64,000 nt of DNA from the NCBI RefSeq assembly GCF_001713455.1, contig NZ_CP016464.1, forward strand, positions 3,210,001 to 3,274,000, in the 5' to 3' direction. Position 1 is the stretch's first letter. Each line of letters begins with the position of its first letter. The DNA is from Bosea sp. RAC05 (GTDB taxonomy: Bacteria > Pseudomonadota > Alphaproteobacteria > Rhizobiales > Beijerinckiaceae). Of the stretch, positions 48,860 through 57,491 are shown piece after piece. A program made the position numbers and the translations under genes. The notes beneath the pieces were generated by a model, which saw nothing but the letters and a program-made list of their open reading frames with translations, was not told where the DNA came from and made no database searches.

Positions 48860-49071
48860 CAGGCCCGATCGCTGCGATCACGAAAATCAGCCGGGTTGGC
48901 CCCTTTGGCCAGCCCCTTCAAATCTCCCGGCGACGGCACGGGGACCAGCAGGACGCCCGTGCCCTTCGGCACAAAGGCGAACTCCTGGCCCGCTTTCCAA
49001 TGGCGCGCCTGTCGGACAGCCTTCGGGATCGAGATCTGGAACGTCGCGGAAAGGGTTGCGGTGTCGGACAT
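48859..49071 (-). CDS. AbrB/SpoVT-type antitoxin, VapB-like
   Basis: A 70-residue antitoxin. ATFQISIPKAVRQARHWKAGQEFAFV is a swapped-hairpin AbrB DNA-binding domain; the C-terminal tail (residues about 48-70) would block the toxin. The protein binds its own promoter upstream. Stop and toxin start overlap (TGATG), as is typical. Confidence 0.9.
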   Translation of the reverse strand: MSDTATLSATFQISIPKAVRQARHWKAGQEFAFVPKGTGVLLVPVPSPGDLKGLAKGANPADFRDRSDRA

Positions 49072-49185
49072 GATCGCATTCCCTCATCGATCGATGGGAA
49101 GCCAGAGGTAACAGGAAACCCCGTTCGCCGAAAGCATGACGCCGCGCGCGCAGGCATCCGCGGGCTTGCTCGGCGCCCAAAGACG

Positions 49186-49213
49186 AAAAAACCCGGCCTC
49201 GCGGCCGGGCTTT
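49186..49213 (-). terminator. Rho-independent terminator after the phasin gene
   Basis: On the minus strand a GCCCGGCC/GGCCGGG stem (GCGA loop) is followed by TTTTTT (49191-49186). It lies about 48 bp past the phasin stop; its reverse also carries a short T-run. Confidence 0.75.
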
Positions 49214-49260
49214 GATTCAGCGGTGAGGCCTGGCGCCGCGAGCGGGCGGCGCCGGTCAGC

Positions 49261-49602
49261 TCACTTGGTGGCCGGAACGGCCTTGGCGACGATGCCCTCG
49301 AACGGCTTGTAGGCGTCCTTGGCGATCGAGGCGTAGAGCTCGCCCATCTTGGTCATCTGGGCGACGGCGCCCTCGAAGGCGGTCTTGACGTAGTCGGTCT
49401 GGATCTCGATGGCCTTGTCCAGGGTCTTGACGCCGGCCAGCTTCTCGAGCGTGGCGGTGCCGGTCTCGAAGGACTTCTTGGCGTAGTCGGTCGCCTCGAC
49501 GGCGAGCGTCTGCACGCCCTTCGAGGTGGCGCCGAAAGCCTTCAGGGCGGCGTCGACGTTCTCTTTGGAGGCCTTCTGGATGGTTTCGAACTGCTGGATC
49601 AT
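49261..49602 (-). CDS. Phasin (polyhydroxyalkanoate granule protein)
   Basis: A 113-residue amphipathic helical protein of the Phasin_2 family, coating polyhydroxyalkanoate granules. FETIQKASKENVDAALKAFGATSKGVQTLAVEATDYAKKSFE is typical. The start at 49602 gives MIQQFETIQ after GGGAAGAAAC; a longer frame to 49749 lacks the family pattern. The promoter region carries PhaR-like sites, so the gene would respond to polymer accumulation. Confidence 0.9.
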   Translation of the reverse strand: MIQQFETIQKASKENVDAALKAFGATSKGVQTLAVEATDYAKKSFETGTATLEKLAGVKTLDKAIEIQTDYVKTAFEGAVAQMTKMGELYASIAKDAYKPFEGIVAKAVPATK

Positions 49603-49708
49603 GTTTCTTCCCTCGGCACGCATGCCGCCTCTTGCTGACGAGCCTTCAAGGCCCGGGTCTGTCGCCCCTGGGTCAGATGAAAAAGGGTTCACCACCGGGA
49701 CCGCATCC

Positions 49709-49753
49709 ATATTGTGCACCGCAACATGAATGTCAAGGTCGTGCTGCATTGCA
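49709..49753 (-). promoter_or_regulatory. Phasin promoter with two TGC-N3-GCA (PhaR-like) sites
   Basis: TTGACA (49736-49731) and a weaker CAATAT (49714-49709) are 16 bp apart on the minus strand. TGCACCGCA at 49715-49723 and TGCATTGCA at 49745-49753 match the TGC-N3-GCA core of PhaR operators; they start 30 bp apart, about three helical turns, and flank the -35. PhaR represses phasin genes until granules form. Inference from motif only. Confidence 0.55.
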
Positions 49754-49879
49754 CGGGCTGCATCACGACGCCGCTCGCCGCGCTGGCGAAATAGCCGGCA
49801 TTTTAACGGACCCGTAACCGCACGCTCCTAACCTCCTCGACTGTATCCCATATGCCACGTCGCGTGACGCCGGCTGTGG

Positions 49880-49893
49880 GGAACGAGAGTTCC
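49880..49893. promoter_or_regulatory. Palindrome upstream of the D,D-carboxypeptidase gene
   Basis: GGAAC (49880-49884), GAGA, GTTCC (49889-49893) form a perfect 5-bp-arm palindrome 16 bp before the start codon, close enough to affect ribosome binding or repressor action. It is not the N7-spaced direct repeat of an SOS box. Confidence 0.3.
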
Positions 49894-49909
49894 GGTTGAG
49901 GCGGGTTGC

Positions 49910-51601
49910 ATGGCTTTCAGTTGCGTTGGGTCCCGACGTGTGCGTTCGCGTGCGCTGGTGGCAATGATCGGCATCGTCGCGATCGCGGTCGCGGCCGTCG
50001 CCTCTCCCGCCGAGGCGGCGCGCAAGAAGAAGCGCCCTGCCGGCGGCGGCTATGCGCCCCCCTATGCGGCGATGGTCGTCGATGCGCGCACCGGCCGCAC
50101 GCTGCACGCGGTCAACGAGGATGCGCCCCGCATCCCCGCCTCGATCACCAAGGTCATGACGCTCTATGTGCTGTTCGAGCAGATGGAGCGCGGCCGCTTC
50201 ACCATGAATTCGGAGCTGACGGTTTCGGCCCATGCCGCCCGTCAGGAGCCCTCCAAGATCGGCTTTGCCCCAGGCGAGACGATCTCCGTGCGCGACGCGA
50301 TCCTCGCCCTGATCACCAAATCGGCCAACGACGTGGCGATGGCGGTGGCCGAGAATGTCGGCGGCTCCGAGGATGAGTTCGCCCGCATCATGACGGCACG
50401 CGCGCGCTCGCTCGGCATGGCCCGGACCACCTTCTACAACCCGCACGGCCTGCCCCACAGCCCGCCGAACATGACCACGGCGCGCGACCTCACCATTCTC
50501 GCCCGCGCCATCCAGGAGCGCTTCCCGCGCTACTACCCGATGTTCTCGACGCGGGTGTTCAACTATGCCGGCGGCGCCTATCGCAACCACAACAAGCTGC
50601 TCGGCCGCATCGAGGGCGTCGACGGCATCAAGACCGGCTACACCCGCCTCTCCGGCTTCAACCTGATGACCTCGGCCAAGGCCGATGGCCGCCACGTCGT
50701 CTCGGTCGTCCTCGGCGGGCGCTCCGGCGCCTCGCGCGACAAGATCATGGCCGACCTCGTCGTCGCCACGCTGCCCAGGGCCGCGACCAGCGGTCGCGCC
50801 TCGACCATGGTCGCAGAGGCCCCCGAGCCCGAGGAGCGTCCGCAGGAGCGCGTTCAGGAGCGCGCCCCGGAGCGTCAGCGCCCGGCCGCGCCGGTCGTCG
50901 CCGCCGCCGCGCTCGAATCCAGCCCTCTCCCGGTGCCGCGTCCCCGCATCGAGGCGGAAGCCCCGGCGCCGCTGCCCGCCGCCGCCCGTGCCTATGCGCC
51001 CGTGCCGACGACGACGCCGGTCGCCCCGCCGCGCCCCGTCAGCGCCAGCGTCCAGCCGCCCCTGCAGGTCTCCGGCATGCGTCCGGTCACCGCCACCACG
51101 ACCCCGCCGGCGATGCGCTGGTCGATCGGCGCCCCCGCCGCCGACGGCAAGGTCCTGCGTCCGCCCGCGAATGTCGACGTCACCTCCTCGATCGCCAAGG
51201 TCGCCGAACCCGCGGAAGCGCCGGCCCCGAAGCTCGCAGCCGCCCCCGCTGCCGCGGAGAAGGCTCACGAGGCGGGGGTGACCACCGTCGCCAAAGCCGT
51301 CGACAAGGCGCCCGAACCCGCCCGGAAGGCCGAGGTCCGCCCCGCCACCACGACCGGCAAATGGATCATCCAGCTCGGCGCGACCGATGACGAGGCCAAG
51401 GCGAAGGACATCCTCGCCCGCGCCCGCGCCAAGGCCGCCGGCCCGCTCGCCGAGGTCACCGCCGTGACCGAGAAGGTCGAGAAGGGCGGCTCGACGCTCT
51501 TCCGCGCCCGCTTCGCCGGCTTCGACGACTCCAAGGACGCCCAGAACGCCTGCGCCCGGCTGAAGCGCGACGGCTTCGCCTGCTTCGCCACCCGCGGCTG
51601 A
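49910..51601 (+). CDS. D-alanyl-D-alanine carboxypeptidase with C-terminal SPOR domain
   Basis: A 563-residue PBP5/6-type (S11) peptidase that trims pentapeptides. A signal peptide ends near SPAEA (residue 36). Active-site motifs are SITK (SxxK), SAN (SxN) and KTGYT (KTG). A long Pro/Ala-rich linker precedes a SPOR domain (GKWIIQLGATDDEAKAKD to the end), which would locate the enzyme at septal peptidoglycan. It is divergent from the phasin gene; start at 49910 follows GAGGCGGG. Confidence 0.94.
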   Translation: MAFSCVGSRRVRSRALVAMIGIVAIAVAAVASPAEAARKKKRPAGGGYAPPYAAMVVDARTGRTLHAVNEDAPRIPASITKVMTLYVLFEQMERGRFTMNSELTVSAHAARQEPSKIGFAPGETISVRDAILALITKSANDVAMAVAENVGGSEDEFARIMTARARSLGMARTTFYNPHGLPHSPPNMTTARDLTILARAIQERFPRYYPMFSTRVFNYAGGAYRNHNKLLGRIEGVDGIKTGYTRLSGFNLMTSAKADGRHVVSVVLGGRSGASRDKIMADLVVATLPRAATSGRASTMVAEAPEPEERPQERVQERAPERQRPAAPVVAAAALESSPLPVPRPRIEAEAPAPLPAAARAYAPVPTTTPVAPPRPVSASVQPPLQVSGMRPVTATTTPPAMRWSIGAPAADGKVLRPPANVDVTSSIAKVAEPAEAPAPKLAAAPAAAEKAHEAGVTTVAKAVDKAPEPARKAEVRPATTTGKWIIQLGATDDEAKAKDILARARAKAAGPLAEVTAVTEKVEKGGSTLFRARFAGFDDSKDAQNACARLKRDGFACFATRG

Positions 51602-51670
51602 CGGTCAAGGACAAGGACAAGGAACGCTGGCATGTCGTACCCGACTTCCTCCCTCTTCCCGGCGGGCAGC

Positions 51671-52384
51671 TCACTTCAGAAGGACGTCCTTGGCCTGGTT
51701 GACGCGGGCGGCAAGACCGCTGGTGCCCCCGGCATCCGGGTGGATGCGCTTCATCAGGGTTCGATGAGCCTGGCGAATCGCCTCCTCACCCGCCCCCGGC
51801 TGAAGCCCCAGGATCTCGTAGGCCTCCTGATCCGACATCGCGCCCGCGCCCGGCGCGCGGCCCTGCCCCGCGTCGCGGTGACGATCAGCGTCTTCACGCC
51901 AGCCGGGCGACCGGCGGTCGAGATAAGCCTCTAGCAGGCGGGCGCCCTCGGGATCCTGCGCGAGGCATTCGCGCATCAGATCGGCAATCTCCGCCAGCGT
52001 CAGATCATCGAGGCTGCGGCCGGCGAAGCGGCCGGCGCTGACCGTCCCGGTCATGCCGCCGCTGTCATGATCGAGTTCCATCGCCAGCAGCTGCGAGGCG
52101 ACGCGCGAGCGCGCCCCAGGCGTCTCGGTCGAGGACGCCCCCCAGGGAAAGCGGATGCCGCCGGGCCCGGTCGCGCTCCAGCCGAGCAGCCAGGCGCCGA
52201 TGCCGCCGACGAAGATCGCCATGTCGGCGCGGCCGCGCATCATCAGCAGGGCGGCGACGCCCAGCGACAGCACACCGCCTCCGCCCTTGAGCGCCTTGGC
52301 GAGCACCTTCGGATTGGTGCTCGCGAACAGCTTCGACAGCCACCAGATCAGCAGAACGGCGGCGATCCCGTAAAGCAGCGTCAC
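51671..52384 (-). CDS. Membrane J-domain protein
   Basis: A 237-residue protein. Two N-terminal hydrophobic segments (LLYGIAAVLLIWWL and MAIFVGGIGAWLLGW) anchor it; the C-terminal 60 residues are a J domain (EAYEILGLQPGAGEEAIRQAHRTLMKRIHPDAGG) with the HPD motif that stimulates DnaK ATPase. It resembles mitochondrial TIM14-type J proteins in layout. It overlaps the vWA gene by 4 bp, so the two are co-translated and may work together. Confidence 0.88.
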   Translation of the reverse strand: MTLLYGIAAVLLIWWLSKLFASTNPKVLAKALKGGGGVLSLGVAALLMMRGRADMAIFVGGIGAWLLGWSATGPGGIRFPWGASSTETPGARSRVASQLLAMELDHDSGGMTGTVSAGRFAGRSLDDLTLAEIADLMRECLAQDPEGARLLEAYLDRRSPGWREDADRHRDAGQGRAPGAGAMSDQEAYEILGLQPGAGEEAIRQAHRTLMKRIHPDAGGTSGLAARVNQAKDVLLK

Positions 52385-53124
52385 CGCCGACCTCCGTCCA
52401 TCGATCCCAGCAGCCCGCGCACGGCCGGGCTGCCGGCGGCGAGCTTCAGCATCGCCTCGCGCCCGCCCGCCGCATAGGCGGCGGCGGCGCGCAGCAGATC
52501 GAGCAGCGAATCCGGCGCGGCCGCGTCGAAGCGGGCATGGGCGCCGCCGGTCAGCCGGGCCATGGTGGCGAAGGCCGCGCTTGCGGCGGGATCATGCCCC
52601 TCCTGGAACAGGAAGCCGCGGATGCCGCGCAGGCCGAGCTCGCCCGCCAGACCGGCCAGCGCATCGACCTCCTCCTCCATCGCATCGCCGACGAAGACGA
52701 AGGCGCGGATCGGCACGCTGCGCGCCTCGTCGCGGACATGCTTCAGCACGCGGGCGATCTGCGTCTGGCCGCCCTGGCAGGCAATGCCCGACATCAGCCC
52801 GTTCAGCCGGCGCGGCTCGCCGACCCAGCCCGAGGCGCGGCATTCGGCCAGCCCGCGGAAATAGACGAGCTGCACGGCGAGCCCGCCGCTCGTCGCCGCG
52901 ACCTCGAACATCCGCGCCTGCAGCGAGCAGGCGAGGTCCCAGGTCGGCTGGCGGCTCATCGTGGCGTCGAGCGCGAAGACGAGCCGTCCCGCCTGCCCCG
53001 TCGCCAATGGCGCGAGTTGCTTCGCCGCCCCCAGGAAGCGGTCGATCTCGCCGGGCGCCGAACGGCCCGCCGCCACGCCCGTGCCGGCCCGCTTGTCCAG
53101 TGCCTTGTCGCTCTTGTCCGTCAT
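52381..53124 (-). CDS. vWA-domain protein (TerF-like) coupled to the J-domain gene
   Basis: A 247-residue cytoplasmic protein. A von Willebrand A fold runs through the centre; the MIDAS motif is LVFALDATMSRQ (D-x-T-x-S where D-x-S-x-S is usual), with VFVGDAMEEE as the second metal-contact strand. It sits immediately upstream of the J-domain gene with a 4-bp overlap. The start at 53124 gives MTDKSDKALDKR. The role is unknown. Confidence 0.82.
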   Translation of the reverse strand: MTDKSDKALDKRAGTGVAAGRSAPGEIDRFLGAAKQLAPLATGQAGRLVFALDATMSRQPTWDLACSLQARMFEVAATSGGLAVQLVYFRGLAECRASGWVGEPRRLNGLMSGIACQGGQTQIARVLKHVRDEARSVPIRAFVFVGDAMEEEVDALAGLAGELGLRGIRGFLFQEGHDPAASAAFATMARLTGGAHARFDAAAPDSLLDLLRAAAAYAAGGREAMLKLAAGSPAVRGLLGSMDGGRR

Positions 53125-53214
53125 GGCCTTGATATTGGCGGTTTGCCGGACATTTGCTACCCGTCCCCCGACGCGACATGACCGACTGCACAGCCCATTG
53201 ACGAAAGAAGCGCC

Positions 53215-54063
53215 ATGACCGGGATCGCGATCTTCGAGACCGTCGCCGCGATGCGGCAGGCCGTCGCGGGCTGGCATGCCGCGGGCAAGAAGGTCGGCCT
53301 CGTGCCGACGATGGGCGCGCTCCATGAAGGCCATATCGCGCTCGTCAAGGAAGCGCAGCGGCGCGCACAGCGCGTCATCGTCACGATCTTCGTCAATCCG
53401 ACGCAGTTCGCACCGCATGAGGACTTCAAGAAGTATCCGCGCACCTTCGACGACGACTGCGCCAAGCTGGTTGCCGCCGGCGCCGATGCGGTGTTCTTCC
53501 CGCCCGTCGAGGAGATGTACCCGGCCGGCTTCGCCACCCGCGTGCTGCTGCTGGGGCCGGCCGCGGTCGGGCTCGACGACCGCTTCCGGCCGACCCATTT
53601 CGAGGGCGTCGCGACAATCTGCTGCAAGCTGTTCACCCAGTCGCGCGCCGATCTCGCGGTCTTCGGCGAGAAGGACTACCAGCAGCTCAAGGTCGTGACC
53701 CGCATGGCCGCCGATCTCGACCTCGGAATCGAGATCGTGCCGCTGCCGACCTTCCGCGAGGCCGACGGCCTCGCCATGTCCTCGCGCAACCGCTACCTCG
53801 CGCCGCAGGATCGCGCGCTGGCGCCGCTGCTGCATACGGTGATGCAGGCGCTGGCGGTCCGCATCCGCAACCGCGAGGACCTCTTTCGCGCCGTCGGCGA
53901 GGCTCAGGGCGAGATCATCTCGGCCGGCTTCGAGCTCGACTATCTCGAAGCCCGCCATGCCGACACGCTGGCCCCGGTGACCTCGCTCGCCGACGGACCG
54001 ATTCGCCTGCTGGTCGCCGCCCGGCTCGGCGCGACGCGGCTGATCGACAATATCGCGGTGTGA
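53215..54063 (+). CDS. panC: Pantothenate synthetase
   Basis: A 282-residue ATP-dependent ligase joining pantoate and beta-alanine in coenzyme A synthesis. PTMGALHEGHIALV contains the HxGH nucleotidyl motif; MSSRNRYL is the KMSKS-like loop. No panB or panD is adjacent. The start at 53215 follows GAAAGAAG. Confidence 0.96.
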   Translation: MTGIAIFETVAAMRQAVAGWHAAGKKVGLVPTMGALHEGHIALVKEAQRRAQRVIVTIFVNPTQFAPHEDFKKYPRTFDDDCAKLVAAGADAVFFPPVEEMYPAGFATRVLLLGPAAVGLDDRFRPTHFEGVATICCKLFTQSRADLAVFGEKDYQQLKVVTRMAADLDLGIEIVPLPTFREADGLAMSSRNRYLAPQDRALAPLLHTVMQALAVRIRNREDLFRAVGEAQGEIISAGFELDYLEARHADTLAPVTSLADGPIRLLVAARLGATRLIDNIAV

Positions 54064-54205
54064 GAGGCGGGCGAGGACGCAGGCTCGAGCCGCCAGGCGC
54101 TGTTTCCCGCCGATCCCCTTCCCGCGCGGCAGCATGGCCGTTATCTCTGGCGAAGGCTCGTCTGGACGCGGCCTCCCCCTGAAGTGGCTCGGCACGGAGG
54201 TGTTG

Positions 54206-55951
54206 ATGCGGATCTGGATGATGGCCCTGGGCGTGTTGCTGGCGGTGGCCACCCCGGCAAGGGCCGAGCAATCCCTGATCGTGCTCGACGCCTCGGGCTC
54301 CATGTGGGGCCGGATCGACGGCAAGCCCAAGCTCGAGATCGCCCGCGAGGCGCTGAGAACCGTCCTGGGCGGGATGGCACCGGAGAATGAGATCGGCCTG
54401 CTCGCCTATGGCCATCGCGAAAGGGGCAATTGCTCCGACATCGAGCTGGTGGTGGCGCCGGGCCGCAACAAGGCCGGCGCGATCAACGAGGCAGCCGGGA
54501 AACTGCGCTTCCTCGGCAAGACGCCGCTGACGGAGGCGGTCAGGCAGGCCGCCATCGCGCTGCGCTATACCGAAGAGAAGGCCACCGTCATCCTGATCAC
54601 CGACGGCATCGAGACCTGCCAGGCCGACCCCTGCGCGCTGGGGGCCGAACTCGCCAAGGCGGGGGTTGGCTTCACGGCACATGTCGTCGGTTTCGACCTG
54701 TCGCGCGAGGACGGCCGCAAGGTCGCCTGCCTGGCCGAGAAGACCGGGGGCCGCTACATCGCCGCCGCCAATGCCGCACAGCTGCAGGATGCGCTCAAGA
54801 CCACCGTCAGCGGCACGGTCCGCCCCGCGGCAGCGACCGCCGTCAAGCGGCCGGCAGCGACGGTCCGAACCAGCGCAAAGCCGAGCATCGGCCAGAGCTT
54901 CGCCGCGGACTGGACCGGCCCCGGCGCCGCCGGCGACTATCTCGACATCGTCCCGGCCGGGAGCAAGGGCTTCGACGCGGAGCTGTCCTACGTCTATGTC
55001 GAGGGCGGCAAGGGCGCGACGCTGCGCGCGCCCGGCCGGCCCGGCAGCTATGAGCTGCGCTATGTCTGGATGGGTCCCGACGGCCGGCATGCGCTGGCGA
55101 CGACGCGCATCGAGGTGGCAGACGCCCCCCATGCGCTCGAGGCCCCGGCCCGCATCGCGGCCGGCACGAGCTTCGACGTGTCCTGGAAGGGGCCCGGCCA
55201 ACCGGGCGATTATGTCGATCTCGTCCGCCGTGGGCATACGGCGCCCGATGGCGAGATCGCCTATGCCTATCTCGACAGCGGCAACCCGGTCCGGTTGAAG
55301 GCTCCCGGCGAGGCCGGTCCCTATCAGCTGCGCTACATCCTCGCCGCCCCGGACGGCCGCAAGACGCTGGTCGCCATCCCGCTGGAGGTCACGCCCTCCG
55401 TGGCGACGCTCGCCTTCCCGCCCGATGCGGTGGCCGGCTCCAATATCTCGGTCCACTGGCGCGGTCCCGGCGCGGCGGGAGACTATATTGATCTGGTACG
55501 ACAGGGGCATCGCGACGCCTCAGGCGAGCTCGCCTATGCCTATGTCGAGCAGTCGGAGGACCAGGAAACCGTGGCGCTCCGGGCGCCCGGCGCTCCCGGC
55601 GCCTACCGCATCCGCTATGTCCTCGCGGCGGCCGGAGGACACACGATTCTCGCCGAGGTGCCGCTGACCGTCCGGGCCGCCACGGCCAGCCTCGAAGCCC
55701 CCGCCAGCGTCCGGCCGGGCGAGGACTTTGCCGTGTCATGGCAAGGGCCCAATGGCGAGGGCGACTATGTCGACCTCGTCCCGGCCGGCTCCCGCGAGAC
55801 CAGCGGCGAGCTGAGCTATGTCTATACGCAGGCTGCCTCGGACGGACGGCTCGCAGCGCCCGACAAGCCGGGACGCTACGACATCCGCTACATCCTCAAG
55901 GCGGGCGACGGCCTCAGCGTGCTGGCGAGGCGGAGCATCGAGGTCCGCTGA
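54206..55951 (+). CDS. Secreted vWA protein with four tandem 91-94-residue repeats
   Basis: A 581-residue exported protein. Signal peptide MRIWMMALGVLLAVATPARA; vWA domain (residues about 22-200) with an intact MIDAS, LIVLDASGSMWG. It is followed by four copies of a repeat, each with a Trp in a (S/D/H)W-(x)-GPG-like site (W236, W327, W418, W512), then GDYxDLV, YAYV, LxAPGxPGxYxLRY. Spacing is 91, 91 and 94 residues. Repeats resemble Ig-like folds. The start at 54206 is chosen for the signal peptide. Function unknown; likely surface or periplasmic adhesion or binding. Confidence 0.85.
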   Translation: MRIWMMALGVLLAVATPARAEQSLIVLDASGSMWGRIDGKPKLEIAREALRTVLGGMAPENEIGLLAYGHRERGNCSDIELVVAPGRNKAGAINEAAGKLRFLGKTPLTEAVRQAAIALRYTEEKATVILITDGIETCQADPCALGAELAKAGVGFTAHVVGFDLSREDGRKVACLAEKTGGRYIAAANAAQLQDALKTTVSGTVRPAAATAVKRPAATVRTSAKPSIGQSFAADWTGPGAAGDYLDIVPAGSKGFDAELSYVYVEGGKGATLRAPGRPGSYELRYVWMGPDGRHALATTRIEVADAPHALEAPARIAAGTSFDVSWKGPGQPGDYVDLVRRGHTAPDGEIAYAYLDSGNPVRLKAPGEAGPYQLRYILAAPDGRKTLVAIPLEVTPSVATLAFPPDAVAGSNISVHWRGPGAAGDYIDLVRQGHRDASGELAYAYVEQSEDQETVALRAPGAPGAYRIRYVLAAAGGHTILAEVPLTVRAATASLEAPASVRPGEDFAVSWQGPNGEGDYVDLVPAGSRETSGELSYVYTQAASDGRLAAPDKPGRYDIRYILKAGDGLSVLARRSIEVR

Positions 55952-56007
55952 GCGGCGGGGCCCGCCCCTGTCCCGTTCTGCACCGCATCGCGAGCGACAG
56001 ATGGCGT

Positions 56008-56445
56008 TTAAAGCAGCCCCAGCTCCGCCAGTTCCCGCCGCAGCGCCTCCGGCATCGCGCCGAGATCGCCGCTGCGGCCGTCGATGTCACGCGGCGCATC
56101 CTTGTCGGTGAGGTAGCGCCAACCCTGGAACGGCCGGCACGGGCGCGGCTCCAGCGGCACGACGACCGGCTCCAGCACGAGATGGCAGCGGCCGATGCCG
56201 TCGCCATCGGTGAAGGGACGGACCGCCAGAAGCTTCTGCCGCGCGCAGATCTGGCCCTTGATCACCCAGTAGAGCGAGCCGCCGTCGAGCAGTTCGTCGA
56301 GACGCTTGGGCACCATGCGGGTGGTGTGGATCTGCTCGGCCGTGCGGCCCAGCCGCCGCTCCAGTGTCAGGCGCTCCTCGATCCAGTCTTCGAGATCGCC
56401 GATCGAATCGGCGCCGACGCAGAGCTTGAGCAGATGGAGAGCCAT
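56008..56445 (-). CDS. DUF1489 protein
   Basis: A 145-residue soluble protein. MALHLLKLCVGADSIGDLEDWI and the Tyr/Trp-rich ending (GGSLYWVIKG, FQGWRYL) are characteristic of DUF1489, conserved in alphaproteobacteria with unknown function. ATG at 56445 is chosen; a TTG three codons upstream is an alternative. The convergent vWA gene ends 56 bp away. Confidence 0.88.
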   Translation of the reverse strand: MALHLLKLCVGADSIGDLEDWIEERLTLERRLGRTAEQIHTTRMVPKRLDELLDGGSLYWVIKGQICARQKLLAVRPFTDGDGIGRCHLVLEPVVVPLEPRPCRPFQGWRYLTDKDAPRDIDGRSGDLGAMPEALRRELAELGLL

Positions 56446-56573
56446 GGCCGACAATCTAGTGCGGGAGGGACAACCGGACCAGCGCGGTCGGCGTTGCTCT
56501 CCACAGCTGCGCTGGGCCAGACTGCCGAAGCGACCTCGGGCCGCAGGGCAAATGGAATCGAACGGAGCATGTC

Positions 56574-57344
<771 letters not shown>

Positions 57345-57360
57345 CGGCGCCTCCACCCGG

Positions 57361-57436
57361 AATTGCGAGCGCAGCGAAGCAATTCGGCCTGCGCGCTGGG
57401 TGTCTGCTGGATGGCTTCGCTCCGCTCGCAATGACG
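57361..57436. repeat. Dispersed inverted repeat, family B copy 3
   Basis: ATTGCGAGCGCAGCGAAGC at 57362 pairs with ...GCTTCGCTCCGCTCGCAAT near 57431, similar to copies at 40970 and 45128. It lies between the SDR gene and the convergent carboxylase gene. Confidence 0.75.
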
Positions 57437-57491
57437 CGTGGTCCTCGCAAAGCAAGCAAGCAAACGCCGGCAAGTGACGCCCGCGATTCGC

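Noticed and set aside
49880..49893. GGAAC-GAGA-GTTCC as an SOS box.
   Set aside because: The alphaproteobacterial box is a direct repeat with seven bases between; this is an inverted repeat with four.
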